NCBI GenBank assembly: GCA_000729835.1
Contig: JFHB01000352.1
Location: 1 to 18,340 of the forward strand
Reading direction: 5' to 3'
DNA: 18,340 bases
DNA from: Atkinsonella hypoxylon
Lineage: Eukaryota; Ascomycota; Sordariomycetes; Hypocreales; Clavicipitaceae
Under the pieces are notes generated by a model that saw only the letters and a program-made list of their open reading frames with translations, ran no database searches and was not told the origin of the DNA. Shown here piece by piece: positions 9,333 to 18,340 of the stretch. Both the position numbers and the translations under genes were made by a program. The first letter of the stretch is position 1, and each line of letters begins with the position of its first letter.

Positions 9333-9608
9333 AATAGGTTAGGAGAGAGAAGAGAGGTAAGCCCGTTATATATTTATTGTGGGGCTTATAGCTTAATTAG
9401 CTAATTAGGTCTTCTGCAGCCTTAACAGGGGTCCTGCCTGTAGGTCGGACCCCTCCTTAAGGCTGCAGGAGGCCCAAATAGGCACCTTAATGCTGCACAA
9501 GGCCCAAAGAGGTAAATTAGCTATCTAAGCAGTAATAACCCTATAGTAAGTACGTAGCAGGCTTACCTCTTTCCTAGATTCCTACTCCCTCTTTCTTCTT
9601 AACCTATT
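9333..9608. mobile_element. Candidate MITE-like element with terminal inverted repeats and inner hairpin
   Basis: The left end (9333-9365) has AATAGGTTA, a purine run and GAGGTAAGCCCG; the reverse complement of the right end (9558-9608) has AATAGGTTA, a longer purine run and GAGGTAAGCCTG. The ends therefore pair imperfectly over 30-50 bp. Inside lie a second pair, TAAGCCC (9358-9364) with GGGCTTA (9382-9388), and a strong hairpin at 9414-9468. There is no coding potential. No convincing target-site duplication was found, so the class is open. It retains many C and G, so it may be young or low in copy number. Confidence 0.45.
9414..9468. repeat. Near-perfect hairpin inside the MITE-like element
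   Basis: The left arm 9414-9434 starts CTGCAGCCTTAA and ends AGGGGTCC. The right arm 9447-9468 starts GGACCCCT and ends TTAAGGCTGCAG. They pair apart from a small bulge, with a 12-base loop. The half-site GTCCTGCC also pairs with GGCAGGAC at 9287-9294. Confidence 0.8.
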
Positions 9609-9635
9609 GTTCTATCCCTTAATAGGTTAGTAATT

Positions 9636-9674
9636 CTACTAGCGCTATCTACTAGTGCTATCTATTAGCGCTAC
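9636..9674. repeat. 13-bp tandem repeat, 3 units
   Basis: Units are CTACTAGCGCTAT, CTACTAGTGCTAT and CTATTAGCGCTAC. The differences between units are transitions only. The core AGCGCT is palindromic. It sits 30 bp before the likely transposase start and could be a subterminal repeat of the Tc1 element, though this is not shown. Confidence 0.8.
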
Positions 9675-9703
9675 CTATATACATACTCTACATTAGCGTT
9701 GCA

Positions 9704-11296
9704 ATATCTTCTAAGAATATTATAGCAGCTAATAGGGCCTCTATACTAGTGTTAAAGGCAAAAGGGGAACGTACGCTAGTTATTACTGCTAAGCTTAGTA
9801 TAGATCTATAGACTGTTAATTAAATATTTATAAGAGCTATTATATAAGGGTTTAATTATACTATATAACCCCTTTATATTAATATAAGCTAGGTTACTAA
9901 TACCTCTTATATTAGAAGACTTACTCTTTATTAAAAGCTAAGCCTTTAATTTAAGCTAGTTAAAAAGGTTACTAAAGACTATTATAGAAAAGAAAAGACT
10001 GCTACTAACCTTACTAAAGAGCTTAAGGAGGAAGGAATTAAGGTTTTTATATTAATAGTTTTATAAACCTTAAAGCTTTTAAAGTACTTAAAGATAAAGC
10101 TAATAAAAAAGGTAGGCTTAATAGCTTAAATAAAGAAAGCTAGGCTAGAATTCTACTTAGCCTATTGTTATTAAACTCTTAAGAACTAAAAGAATATAAT
10201 TTAAACTAATAAAACTTTAATACTTTTAATACATTAAAGAGAAAGGTATTATATATAGTAGAAGTTTAATAAGGCCTTTATTTAAAGCTATATTTATAAG
10301 CGCTAGAAGTTAGCAATAGAATTTATATTTTAAAGGTTTTTTTTATATAAGTAAAAGGGTCTTTATTATTATTAGAAGCTAGAGACTATTATAAAGAAGA
10401 GAGAAGCTAATAAGGTTCTTAAGGAATTAAATAAAGAGCTAAAACCTAAATATAAGTAATTATAGAAGCTTTTTAATAGAATAAACTAACTAGGTTTTTA
10501 TAATAAGCCTAGCTAGAAGCTAAAGTAGAAGTAAATAAAGAAAATAAAGAAGCTAAAGAGAGAAGTAAAGAAAAAAGAAAAGAAGTAGAATAAGGGAATT
10601 AATTAGTTTTAATATTAAAAGAAGATCTTAAAGGCTAAGCTACTTCTATTTATAAAGGAATATTAAAAGAAGAGGCTAAATATAATTATATAGAAAGATA
10701 AAGCTCCCTCTTATAGTTATTATTTTTAATAGATAGTCTATAATACTTAAGAGGTTTAGAAGATGCTATAGCTAAGGAACTTACCTAATTTAAACGCTAT
10801 TAAGCCTGCTTAGTAGTATTTAAAGAGAATAATAATAAGAAAAGAAGGTTTAAGGAATAAAAAGAAAGCTATTAAGGCTTAGGAAAAGGCTTAGGAAGAG
10901 TTACTGTAAAAATAGATATAAGCTTAAATTAAAAGAATCCCTTATTATATTAAGGAAATAATTCACTTAAAGAGAGATAATAACTATTGTAAGGGTTATT
11001 AAGGCTGCCCTAACAGTTAGAAGGTTTATATAAGGCCCTTAAATTTATTAAATTTAGAAGAGGAAGAGGATATAGAAAAGGAAGAGAATGTAGAAGAGGA
11101 AGAGAATATAGAAAAGGAAGAGGATATAGAAGAGGAAGAGGATGCAGAAGAGGAAGAGGATGTAAAAAAGGAAGAGAATGCAGAAAAGGAAGAGAATGCA
11201 GAAGAGGAAGAGGATATAGAAGAGGAAGGAAGAGGAAAAGAAAGAGGAAGAGAGAGGGGAAGAGGGCTAAGCAGAAGAGGCCTCTAATACTAATAA
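9704..11296 (+). pseudogene. RIP-degraded Tc1/mariner transposase with acidic-repeat and Gly/Arg C-terminus
   Basis: One frame runs without frameshift from ATA at 9704 (probably former ATG; then SSKNIIAANRASI) to the stop at 11294-11296, about 530 codons. Visible parts: an N-terminal helix-turn-helix (KLSIDLQTVN, RAII, reading a stop as Gln) at about 9780-9830; a link KVTKDYYRKEKTATNLTKEL from 9965; the first catalytic box IIWT-N-K-T, Asp to Asn at 10208-10210; the second QKDKAPSYS, with Asp kept at 10697-10699; and the third N-L-N-A-I-K-P at 10787-10807, from D-L-N-x-I-E-P. These are the DDE boxes of Tc1/mariner cut-and-paste transposases. After the usual C-terminus come nine D/N-A-E-E-E-E units and a Gly/Arg tail. 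Many TAG/TAA stand for Trp, Gln or Arg. It is inactive. Length without the tail, about 450 codons, is long for the family (usually about 340). Confidence 0.85.
11069..11230 (+). repeat. 18-bp minisatellite, 9 units, RIP-mutated
   Basis: This is the same unit as at 8942-9067, in frame with the transposase. Units vary as GATATA, AATGTA, AATATA, GATGCA, GATGTA and AATGCA before GAAGAGGAAGAG or AAGGAAGAG forms. All variants are G-to-A or C-to-T changes from GATGCAGAAGAGGAAGAG. Confidence 0.92.
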
Positions 11297-11389
11297 TATA
11301 GTGTTAAGGAATCCAATAAGAATTAGAAGAAGTCACTTTTGTATGTAACTTATATAGTTTGTCACCTCAAAACCAAACCCCTAAATGAC
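11297..11389 (+). other. 3' non-coding end of the Tc1 element with a candidate terminal repeat
   Basis: 11297-11357 matches the tail of copy 1 (9134-9194). From 11358 the two copies differ: here it reads TTTGTCACCTCAAAACCAAA and continues to CCCCTAAATGAC before TATA. An end of this kind, rich in AACC and CCCC and followed by TA, fits a Tc1/mariner terminus at a TA target. No matching inverted copy was found upstream of 9704, so the 5' end is lost or displaced. Confidence 0.35.
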
Positions 11390-12424
11390 TATACAGCCCA
11401 CACCAAAGCGGGTAACGATGTAGCGCATGTTAAGATCGAAGAGAATTAGTAGAGAGCGAGATATTTATTAGTGCATACTATTAAACAATAGCAGGCAAGA
11501 AGATTAAATAGTTAGAAAAGGCAGAAATAAAATATTAATTGCAGCTTAGAAGATATATACGCGCAAAAGGAGCTAAATATACTAAAGAGTTAAGGAAAGT
11601 GTTACTAGCAGTAAAGTAATATCTCTTAAGTGTTAAGTGTTATAAATTAAAGTAAGCTAAAAGATATTAATTAATTAAAAAGAGCAAAAGCTAAAAAGAG
11701 TTAGCAGAAGCTGCTTACGCGCTTGCTTGCTTGCTTGCTTGCTTGCTTAAACTATTTAGATGTCTAGGCGATGCACACTCTTATAGAGAAAATCTATATA
11801 TAGCATCCCTTATAAAGCTAATGTAAGAGCGCAAGGGGGTAACCCTGCTGCAACACAATACCTCTCTAGTTATAAATAAGCTTATAAAGCAAGACTTATA
11901 AGTAACTTAACCCTCTAGCTAATTCCCTTAATTCTAAAGTTCTAATCCTCTTATCTTCTATAATAGCTTTAGCGTCTTTAGCGTATATAGTAGTGTCTCT
12001 CTTACTAGCAATAGCGTCCTTACAGCTAGGCGCTTTCCTTTATAATAAGCAACTCTTTCTTAGCGATTTACACTTTATTTAGTTGCTCTAGATATAATTA
12101 ATTAGTGTCTTTTATTTACCTTAATTATCTCTTGCTAAGCGCTAGAATAGAAGAGAGCTAGCAGTATAACACTAAGGTTTATATTAGTAATAGGATTATA
12201 GGCTATTATAGGCCGTTTAGCAATATATCTTTAAGTTAACGCTTCTATTTAATCCTTTATAGTGTAGTATTCTCTAGCTCTAAGTGCTTATTTTACTGTT
12301 CTTATAATCTCTTTATCCTTTTACCTAGATTTCTACTTCTACACTAATAGTTCTATAAAACGTAAAGATAGCAGCTAATACTTTAAGTTCTATAATTATT
12401 GCAGAAGCTAGTTCTTACTATAAG
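11390..12424. other. Unassigned intergenic region
   Basis: About 1 kb without a recognisable gene. The first 70 bp and the part around 11710-11860 keep more CpG/CpA than the rest (GCGCATGTTAAGATCG, GCGCAAGGGGGTAACCC). On the - strand, about 12200-11890 can be read as charged, Lys/Arg/Leu-rich peptide if stops are taken as Gln (pieces such as KDAIASKRDTT and IRTLELRELARGL). This suggests an old mutated gene or transposon end, but I cannot name it. ATAAG at 12420-12424 would be the target-site duplication of copy C. Confidence 0.4.
11721..11748. repeat. (GCTT)7 microsatellite
   Basis: Seven perfect GCTT units in a row. Each TpG inside has survived, unlike in the surrounding mutated DNA. Confidence 0.97.
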
Positions 12425-12667
12425 TGTTACAGGGGAATCTGACGTAGGTTTGTTGGAAGTAACGATAGGTTGTTGGATTCAACAGGTTATGCAATAAATC
12501 ATAAGAGGAGTCGTAAGAGCTTCTATAAGGAGTATCTAGAAATAGTGTTCTAGTGAATAATTGTTAATTGTTTAATCTAACTACCTAAGTGTTGCTTTTA
12601 ACTACTTATATATAATTGCAGTTACGTGCACTAGTAACCTATAGGTCTATAGAATTATTCTATAATA
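12425..12667 (-). repeat. 3' LTR of copy C, 243 bp
   Basis: The + strand starts TGTTACAGGGGAATC at 12425 and ends ATTATTCTATAATA at 12667, the RIP form of ATTATCCCGTAACA seen in copy B. Pol lies upstream on the - strand, so this is the 3' LTR. The outer end (about 12425-12520) is little mutated and keeps TTGTTGGATTCAACAGG. The end facing the element body is fully mutated. Confidence 0.88.
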
Positions 12668-13161
12668 AGTACTGCCTCTATAAAAAAGATTAGCTATTCT
12701 AGCTGTTCTAAAAATTAATTGTTAGTTATTAGAAGGCATATTAGATTAAACTAAATAACTTATTAATCTAGCTGTTATAAAAGGCGCAGAAAGGTAGTTA
12801 TTATTTTATTGTATAAGTATGCGTTATTGTTGTTATAGTGCAATCTACAGCGTAGGTTGCTATATTTATATATTTTCCTGTACACCTATAATGCCTAAAT
12901 TACACTTATAATCTAGTAACTATTAAATCTATATATTAAATTAATAGATTTCCTTAAACTTAATAAAGCGTTAAAGCTTGTTCTATATTCTATATATAAG
13001 TAAAGTTACGTAAAATTATTCTAGATAATGTTAAATTCTATAAATTAATCTTATGTAATAAAGCTAATTTATTGAATCTATATAGTACATTCTTTATATA
13101 AGATTATTCTATATAGTGTTAAAAGCATTAAAAATTAATCTATATTAAAGTAAATTTTCTG
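12668..13161 (-). other. Non-coding 3' region of copy C
   Basis: Mirror of 5193-5689. It lies between the stop of the second ORF and the 3' LTR, with no open frame. It differs from copy A by transitions and a few single-base indels. Confidence 0.5.
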
Positions 13162-15055
13162 TTAGATCTCTTTAGTGTATTTCTCTATATATATACAGCT
13201 TATTTTAATCCTTAAGCATTAGTAATAGCAGTAAATTATTAGTTAGTTATAGTAAGCTGTTAGTTCTTTCTAGAAAGTAAAGCTAAAGAACGTTTCTAGC
13301 AGCTTTAGGGAGAGTTTTACCTAAAAGGCACTAGTTTTACACTTAGTAAGTGTTTCTATTAGTTTACCTATAGCTAGCCTCTTAGTTAGCGTTTTTACTT
13401 TAGTTAGTATTAACTTTACTGTAGAAGGTATTTCTTATAGAATTAATAAAGAGAAATACATTAAAGATAGATTAATTAAAATAAACTAAGTACTTTTTCT
13501 ACATTAAATAGTGCTAAATCTATTACTAAAGAGGCTTTATATAGTAATAAGCTAGTTAGCTAAGCGTTCTAAGAAGTCTATATAAATATAGTTAATTTTA
13601 TATTATAAGTATCTACTTTCTGCCTACAGTATATTAATATTACTAGCAACCTTTAGTAAGGTTTTATTTTTATTAATAATATTATTAATACCTTTATTAA
13701 ATTAACTTATACTATTTAGTTAGTTATATATATTGTAAATAGTAGTCTATAATTTATTAAACTGCTTATTAAATAGACCTCCTTTAGCCTCTATTTTAAC
13801 CTAGTTAATCTTTTTATTTAACTTATTAATTTTAGTAATATAAAGGTTAAGTTACTTCTATATAGCGTTACTACCTATAGAAGTGTTCTTAAGGTAGGCT
13901 TTAATTATTTCTTTAGCGTTAAATTTATACTTCTTCTAAAGAAGACTATTACACTAGCTCTAGGATTACACCTTAGCTAATAGAATAAAGAGTAAGTTTA
14001 TATAGCTAATACTAGCTAAGGCACCTATAATAGTACTATTAATCCCACTAAATTTATTAGAGAAGTAGATAGTAAGTAATACTATCTATAACAGTAAACT
14101 AGTAGATAAATCTATAGTAATAGTTTCCTTACCTCTTTTTACTATATTGCTACTATAGTATATAGTAGCTACTGCTTTTACTTATATCTTACCTCTTCTA
14201 GCTACTTTAGCGTTACCTATAGATACTTTAGTATCTTTACCTTTATATTACTAGTTCTAGCGCTTTACTTTATAGTTATTATAAATCCTAAAGATTTATA
14301 TTACTTTATTCTACTAAAGTAAGTAATATATATTGTCTTTAGAGATCTTAATACTAGTTTTATCTATTATACTGCCTTTAAGGGCAAATTTATAGGTATA
14401 AATATAAATAGTATTTTCTATATTCTATACCTTTTCTTTAGCTCTATTAGTATAGTAATACTAACTATAGTCTTCTATAATAGGCTTTATATTAGTAATA
14501 TTAATATTATCTTTAATTTCTATAGAAATAGTGCTAAAGATAAATTTATTAACTTTTAGGGTGCTCTTAGTACTTCTAGGCCTACTAAAAGTGCTATATA
14601 GGCAGTAGAAATTAAGTAATATAAGATAAGTTTTAATGTTATTTAGCTTTATAGCTACTATATTACCTTTATAGTTATATTTCTACTCCTTAAACTTAGA
14701 ACCTTTACTCTTAGTGTTAGAACTATTATTATAATTAATATATATATTAGAAGCAATATATTCTTCTTTAAGTTTAAATAGTAGTAGTATTATAGCTTAA
14801 GTATAGTTACTATTATTATTTCCTTCTTAGAATAAGCTATTTAGGTTTACTAAAATTAATAATTCTAAACTACTAAAAAAAAAGAATAATAGTAGTAGAT
14901 TTTCTGTAGAAGGAATAGAAAAGGCTAGAAGTAGCTTTATAGAGGCTAGCTAGTTCTATAGGCTATAGAAATTTACTCTATAAGCAGTCTATTGCCCTTA
15001 GTGTAGTATTTTAGTGTTTAACTGTTAGAAGTAGCTAAATAATAGCCTAGAGAGA
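13162..15055 (-). pseudogene. Second ORF between pol and 3' LTR, unknown function (copy C, frame complete)
   Basis: Mirror of 3301-5192. In this copy a single frame passes through the place where copy A has lost a base, reading FSGINSTIIGALASI and on into the coiled-coil part. This shows that the two halves belong to one protein of about 630 residues. In-frame stops are all TAA/TAG and explainable as Gln, Arg or Trp. The stop at 13162-13164 is TAA in both copies, so it is probably genuine. The order is a Ser/Asn-rich first half, a hydrophobic stretch, a long coiled coil, a second hydrophobic stretch and a tail. The family is unknown to me. It could be an Env-like or other accessory protein, or a captured host gene. 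It lies about 300 bp downstream of pol on the same strand. Confidence 0.6.
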
Positions 15056-15351
15056 TAGAAAGAGCAGTAGCTATAACAGTATTAATAAATTTATAAGATT
15101 TTATAATATATAAAGGTATAAAAAAAAGGTTATATAATAGAAAGCGCAAAAATTTATAAAAGTAAAGGTAAATTTATAGAAAAAGTAGGTTAAAATAATA
15201 GTATATAGACTTATAGGTATTTTCTTCTTAACCTCTTATAATTCTATAATATAGGTTAATTTTAATAGTTTTAATAATAATAAATAAGAATATAAAGAAA
15301 GAAATACTAAGGGATTTAAACAATCTATTATATAATAAAGAAAATTAAGAC

Positions 15352-18340
15352 TTATAAGGAAAAGAGTTAATAGTAAGCTTCTACTAGCTAATTTAAAGCT
15401 TTTTAGTAAGCTATATTACTCTTTTAATAATACTAATACTCTTTTTCTTAATTTATAGAGTATTTCTATAAATATTTATTTATAATTTTAGAAGTATTAA
15501 CTTTAAGCTTATCTTTAGCAATTTATTAGTTATCTTTAGTAAAGAACCCTTTCTATTGTATAAGGAATTCTAGATATAGCTTACTTAACCTACTGCAGAA
15601 ACATTAGATTTAATAGGTATAAATTTGCTTAATTTCCTAATAGTTCTCTATACTAAACTCTTCTATTACAATTAGTAGTAGTAGTTACTCTTTTTAGTTA
15701 AAAGAGTTTTTACTTTATCTTAGCTTCTAAAGGTAAGCTACTAATACTACTAAGTATATATATAAATCTAGTAAGAAATCTAGGTAAAATAACAATAAGC
15801 TTACTTTTATAAGAACCTTATATAGCTTTACTTATTAAGAAAACTATTTCTTTTTTAGCTTTCCTAAAAGTATATATTCTTAGTGTAATTATAGGTAGAC
15901 TATATTCTTTACTTTAATATTAATAGGCTTATACTAGGCGTTATATTTAATCTTGCTTAAGGCATTTACTATACTAATAACTATTTCTACCTCTTACTAG
16001 TATAGCTTCTAAAGTATAGCTATATTGCTTATATCTATTCTATTGCTAGAAACGTTATTTAATTAGATTAAATTAATAATAGTAGCTAGTTAAAAACTAT
16101 ATATAAGTTTATTAAAGGAAATCTCTATACTAGCTACTACTATATTATTAAGTTAGTACTATAGTGCTAGAAGTATTGCAGTCTATAGTGTATTTAGATT
16201 TATAACTATATAGTATTAAACAGTAATAATAACTATTTAATTCTTCTATTTAGCTATTCTATCTATCTATAAGTAGTAAGCTATAGCTATAAGCAATTTA
16301 CTTCTAATTTAAGTAAATATACTTCTTTAAACATTAAAAATAAACTTTAGATCTTAGTTGCTTATAATCTACTTAAAAAGGCCTTAGTTTAATAAATATA
16401 GTATTTATAAGAGTAGTTCTGCTTAAATTTCTGCTATATATATTATATACTTAAGTATAAGAATTATTTACTTACTAAATAAGCAATTTACTAAATATAG
16501 TAAGTTATAGAAGCTATATTTATCTTTTTGCTATAAAGTGTTTATTAAGCTAACTTTAAGTATATTAATAATAAAATTAAGTAAAATTATATAGAAAAGC
16601 ATTAGAACTAACTCTAATAACCTTAATTTCTCTAGTAGCTTACTATAGTTAATTGCATTTTCTTTATAGGTATAGTAGTAAGCAATATAGGTTTAAATCT
16701 ATTTATATATTTACAGAAAGTAAACTATCTATAATTTTACTGCTATTCTATAGGCACTAAAATAGTTTTAATTATTATAGACTATTTTAAGAATAAATTC
16801 TATAACCTTTATAGGTATATACAGTTAAAATAGGCCTTTTCTATTATAATAGTATAAAAGTCTATTGTCTTATAGAGTTTATCTATATAGCAGAATCCTT
16901 AGTCTTTATTATTAATTTTACTAATCTTACTTTTTATAAAAGTTCTTAATACCTTTTATAATTTTACTAAGCTTTAGATTAAAACTATAGCCTTAAACAA
17001 TTTCCTCTTTTAAACCTTTATTTAATACTACTATAGCGCTATATTCTTTAGTAAAAAATACACTTATATTAAGCTTATTAAATTCGCTATTATAAGCCTT
17101 CTTTTAGTATAAAACTATAACTAGCAACCTAAAGAGTATATTTAGCACTATATTTAGCACTTTTAGTATATAGAAGACTCTTAGGTTAAATTATAATAAA
17201 TAATTAGCTACTTTAGCTAATTTTAGGTTAGCTTTATCTAGATCTATTGTAGTAAGTAAGATATATTTAATAATCCCCTTTACTAGTAAGTAGTTTATAA
17301 TAATATTAATAGTATAGTAGTTAGATTAAACTATTTTCTATAGCTTTTAAACACTCTATATAATTATAGCTATTTCTATCTTAGTTAATCTATAATGTTT
17401 CTTTAGGTTAAAAGTATATCTTAAGAGAAAGAGAATTAGCTATAGCTAGTTACTTTTAATGTCTTTACTAGGTATACTATAACTGTTCTATTTACCTATA
17501 AGCTAGAAGATAAAGAGCCTAAATTCTTTCTTATAAGCGTTAACTTTAAAGAATAAATACTTACTAGAGTTATAGTGCTAAAGAATAGTGTTTTTATTAA
17601 AGTATACTTTTACCTCTTAGAATACTTTCTTTTCCTTAGGTTTTAGTAAAAATATTACTTTTTAGGCTTTTTTTTAGTGTATTAGTTTAGATAAACTATT
17701 AGCTAAGCTTTTCTTATAAAGCTTTTATAGTAAAGTAGTTTTTTATTTTTATAGTAAGTAAATTTATATATTAAACTATAGAATACTTTTCTATAAAAAG
17801 CTAGCTATATTAATAAAGGTCTTTAGATTTATAAGATTTACTAAAAACTTAAGTTTTTAAAAAGCTTTTAGCTTATTATTTATATTAATAATTCTATTGC
17901 TATTAACAATAAAACCTAATAGCTAAATAGCTAAGTAGTTTATAAATAACTTCTTTATAGCTATTATTAACTTATTTTTCTTTAGGATTAATAAAACTAT
18001 ATTAAGGTATATAAGGTAGTCCTTAGTAAAGTTAAAGAATATAATAATATTATTAATATAGATTTATATAAAATATTAGTGCTTTTAAAATAATTAGTCT
18101 ATATACTATTAAGTAAAAGCTAGTATATTCTTAAAGCCTATAAGCACTATATTTAATGCTTTTAATCTTTATTTTAATAATACTACTATATAAGATTAGT
18201 GTTTTTATTTTATAGAAAGCTAGTAGAAAAACCCTAATATATTAAAGAGTAAAAATATCTTCTTACTATATATATTTACTATAATGTTTAATTAATTTAG
18301 TAAAGAGTATATATTTAGTATTACTATACTATTAAGTAGC
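15352..18340 (-). pseudogene. pol: Degenerate Ty3/gypsy pol: RT, RNase H, integrase, chromodomain (copy C)
   Basis: Mirror of 1-3003, running from the window end to about 15352 in one frame, with pairing sum 18355 at both the RT box and the chromodomain, so no net indel between them. The RT box Y-I-N-N lies at 18060-18049. The chromodomain near 15573-15520 is better kept than in copy A: LEFLIQ-stop-KG, where the stop is TAG for Trp, gives the LIQWKG-type signature. The RT N-terminal part, protease and gag are outside the window. It is inactive through many RIP stops and Asp-to-Asn changes at the catalytic site. Confidence 0.87.

Larger units (their letters stand above)
12425..18340 (-). mobile_element. 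Ty3/gypsy LTR retrotransposon, copy C, 5' part outside window (right arm of inverted repeat)
   Basis: This is the mirror image of copy A and carries the same domains in the same order on the - strand. It pairs with 15-5932 over its whole length. The 5' LTR, gag and protease would lie beyond 18340. It was mutated independently of copy A, so the two together allow original codons to be judged: where one has TAA the other often has TAG, CAA or CAG. Confidence 0.9.

Noticed and set aside
11358..11460. tRNA or other structured RNA gene in the GC-richer patch
   Set aside because: No acceptor stem, T-loop GGTTCGAATCC-like box or A-box could be found.
12425..12667. Solo LTR
   Set aside because: It is joined directly to the 3' non-coding region and second ORF of copy C in the same arrangement as in copy A.
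1..18340. AT-rich mitochondrial or bacterial/plasmid DNA
   Set aside because: The composition comes from directional CpA loss in transposon copies, and Ty3/gypsy chromodomain and Tc1 elements are nuclear and eukaryotic.

Overview
This window looks like a transposon graveyard from a filamentous ascomycete (Pezizomycotina). It carries the footprint of repeat-induced point mutation (RIP). TpA is extremely common and CpA/TpG are nearly absent: by hand count the first 60 bases hold 17 TpA, no CpA and no TpG. Transposon reading frames survive in order but are full of TAA/TAG where CAA, CAG, CGA or TGG would be expected. I see no host gene, tRNA, rRNA or CRISPR array, and no intact protein gene longer than about 100 codons. 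The exact species cannot be told.

Layout: (1) 1-5932, + strand: the 3' two thirds of a Ty3/gypsy LTR retrotransposon (copy A). It has degenerate RT, RNase H, integrase and chromodomain in one frame, then a second long degenerate ORF of unknown function, then a 243-bp 3' LTR. (2) 5933-8936, - strand: the 5' part of another copy of the same family (copy B), made of a 5' LTR at 8694-8936, a gag-like region and a protease-like motif, cut off where copy A begins. (3) 8937-9194: the 3' tail of a Tc1/mariner element with an acidic 18-bp minisatellite. (4) 9195-9635: a less mutated stretch holding a small inverted-repeat (MITE-like) element. (5) 9704-11357: a RIP-degraded Tc1/mariner transposase whose C-terminus is the same acidic minisatellite plus a Gly/Arg tail. 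(6) 11358-12424: unassigned DNA with a (GCTT)7 microsatellite. (7) 12425-18340, - strand: a third Ty3/gypsy copy (C), the mirror image of copy A.

Copies A and C form one inverted repeat with arms of about 5.9 kb around a 6.5-kb spacer. The arms can be followed base for base: position p on the left pairs with about 18355-p on the right, with a net length difference of 2 bp. In the stretches I compared by hand almost all differences are C/T or G/A transitions. The three LTR copies fix the sense orientation of the family, and together they give its order: LTR, gag, protease, RT, RNase H, integrase, chromodomain, extra ORF, LTR. The most interesting item is the extra ORF of about 630 codons between pol and the 3' LTR. 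It is confirmed by comparing the arms and encodes a predicted coiled coil flanked by hydrophobic stretches.
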